This document shows positions 63,877 through 64,000 of a stretch of DNA of 64,000 nt, one piece after another. The position numbers and the translations under genes are program-made. Source of the DNA: DASSFG01 sp035547915 (GTDB lineage: Bacteria; Planctomycetota; Planctomycetia; Pirellulales; JAICIG01); NCBI GenBank assembly GCA_035547915.1, contig DASZTS010000102.1, forward strand, positions 1 to 64,000, in the 5' to 3' direction. Within the stretch, counting starts at the first letter, position 1; each line of letters starts with the position of its first letter. The notes under the pieces are model-generated. The model was not told the origin of the DNA and ran no database searches. It worked only from the letters and a program-made list of their open reading frames with translations.

Positions 63877-64000
63877 ACGCCGCAGCAGTTGGGCCTCTTG
63901 GAACGTTTCCACCAGACACTCAAGAGCGAGGAGGTCTACTGGCGTCTGTACGATGATCCGCAGCACTGCCGAGAGTGCCTGGCAGAGTTCCGCGCTCGTT
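63877..64000 (+). pseudogene. Transposase (integrase-core) remnant, cut by the window edge
   Basis: The plus-strand frame from 63877 reads TPQQLGLLERFHQTLKSEEV followed by YWRLYDDPQHCRECLAEF, characteristic of the end of the rve-type catalytic core of IS transposases (the Glu of the DDE triad lies in LLERFH). No start codon or upstream part of the core is seen; the frame before 63877 does not resemble a transposase, so the 5' part is missing. The right end lies outside the window. It sits about 170 bp behind the tRNA terminator, a common site for element decay. Confidence 0.6.

Overview
The window looks like chromosomal DNA from a planctomycete (Planctomycetota, most like Pirellulales). The evidence is the gene content: PVC-type cytochrome c proteins of the DUF1549/DUF1553 class, a DUF1501 protein, a membrane-bound dehydrogenase with a C-terminal heme domain, LEPR-XLL-like N-termini on giant surface proteins, sulfatase and Gfo/Idh/MocA genes, GC-rich codon use, and many Hanks-type kinases beside ECF sigma factors. 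The species cannot be named from the sequence. Every assignment rests on reading the sequence; no database search was run.

Layout. 0.3-4.3 kb: an LRR membrane protein, then an ECF sigma / anti-sigma / Ser-Thr kinase operon on the minus strand. The anti-sigma factor carries two CxxCH motifs at its C-terminus. 4.4-9.1 kb: a two-component system, a Rieske protein coupled to a tandem-GNAT protein, and a GGDEF-PilZ-like protein. 9.1-12.4 kb: two small membrane proteins and a receptor-type kinase with a DUF1080 ectodomain. 12.7-22.3 kb: a catabolic block of CotH/dehydrogenase/cytochrome fusion, DUF1549-DUF1553 protein, DUF1501 protein and CE15-type esterase. 22.3-26.7 kb: a LEPR-XLL protein, an ECF sigma factor and a degenerate TPR kinase in one minus-strand operon. 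26.7-33.3 kb: a structured intergenic region, then a 1955-aa mosaic surface protein (cyclophilin, SdrB-like, DUF4214, putative Ig repeats). 33.5-37.1 kb: a secreted spherulin-4 (GH135-like) protein facing a kinase that carries the same domain as its ectodomain. 38.4-45.8 kb: a nucleotide-sugar region with WecB-type epimerase, SDR epimerase, two-subunit thiamine-diphosphate enzyme, ColD-like dehydratase and B12-binding radical SAM protein, probably making a modified, perhaps branched, deoxysugar. 45.9-49.5 kb: AIM24-like, VOC, flotillin and NfeD-like proteins. 49.7-62.5 kb: a pentaheme PA14 protein, DUF885 metallopeptidase, thioredoxin-like protein, aminotransferase, hybrid histidine kinase, Gfo/Idh oxidoreductase and sulfatase. 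62.6-64 kb: an SDR, tRNA-Ala(CGC) with a strong terminator, and a transposase remnant running off the edge.

Themes. Signal transduction is dense: four Hanks-type kinases, two ECF sigma factors, two histidine kinases, a response regulator and a diguanylate cyclase. Two kinases have extracytoplasmic domains related to carbohydrate binding or hydrolysis, which suggests glycan sensing. A dispersed ~100-bp intergenic repeat with an internal hairpin occurs at least nine times. It is the main structure that the genes do not explain.
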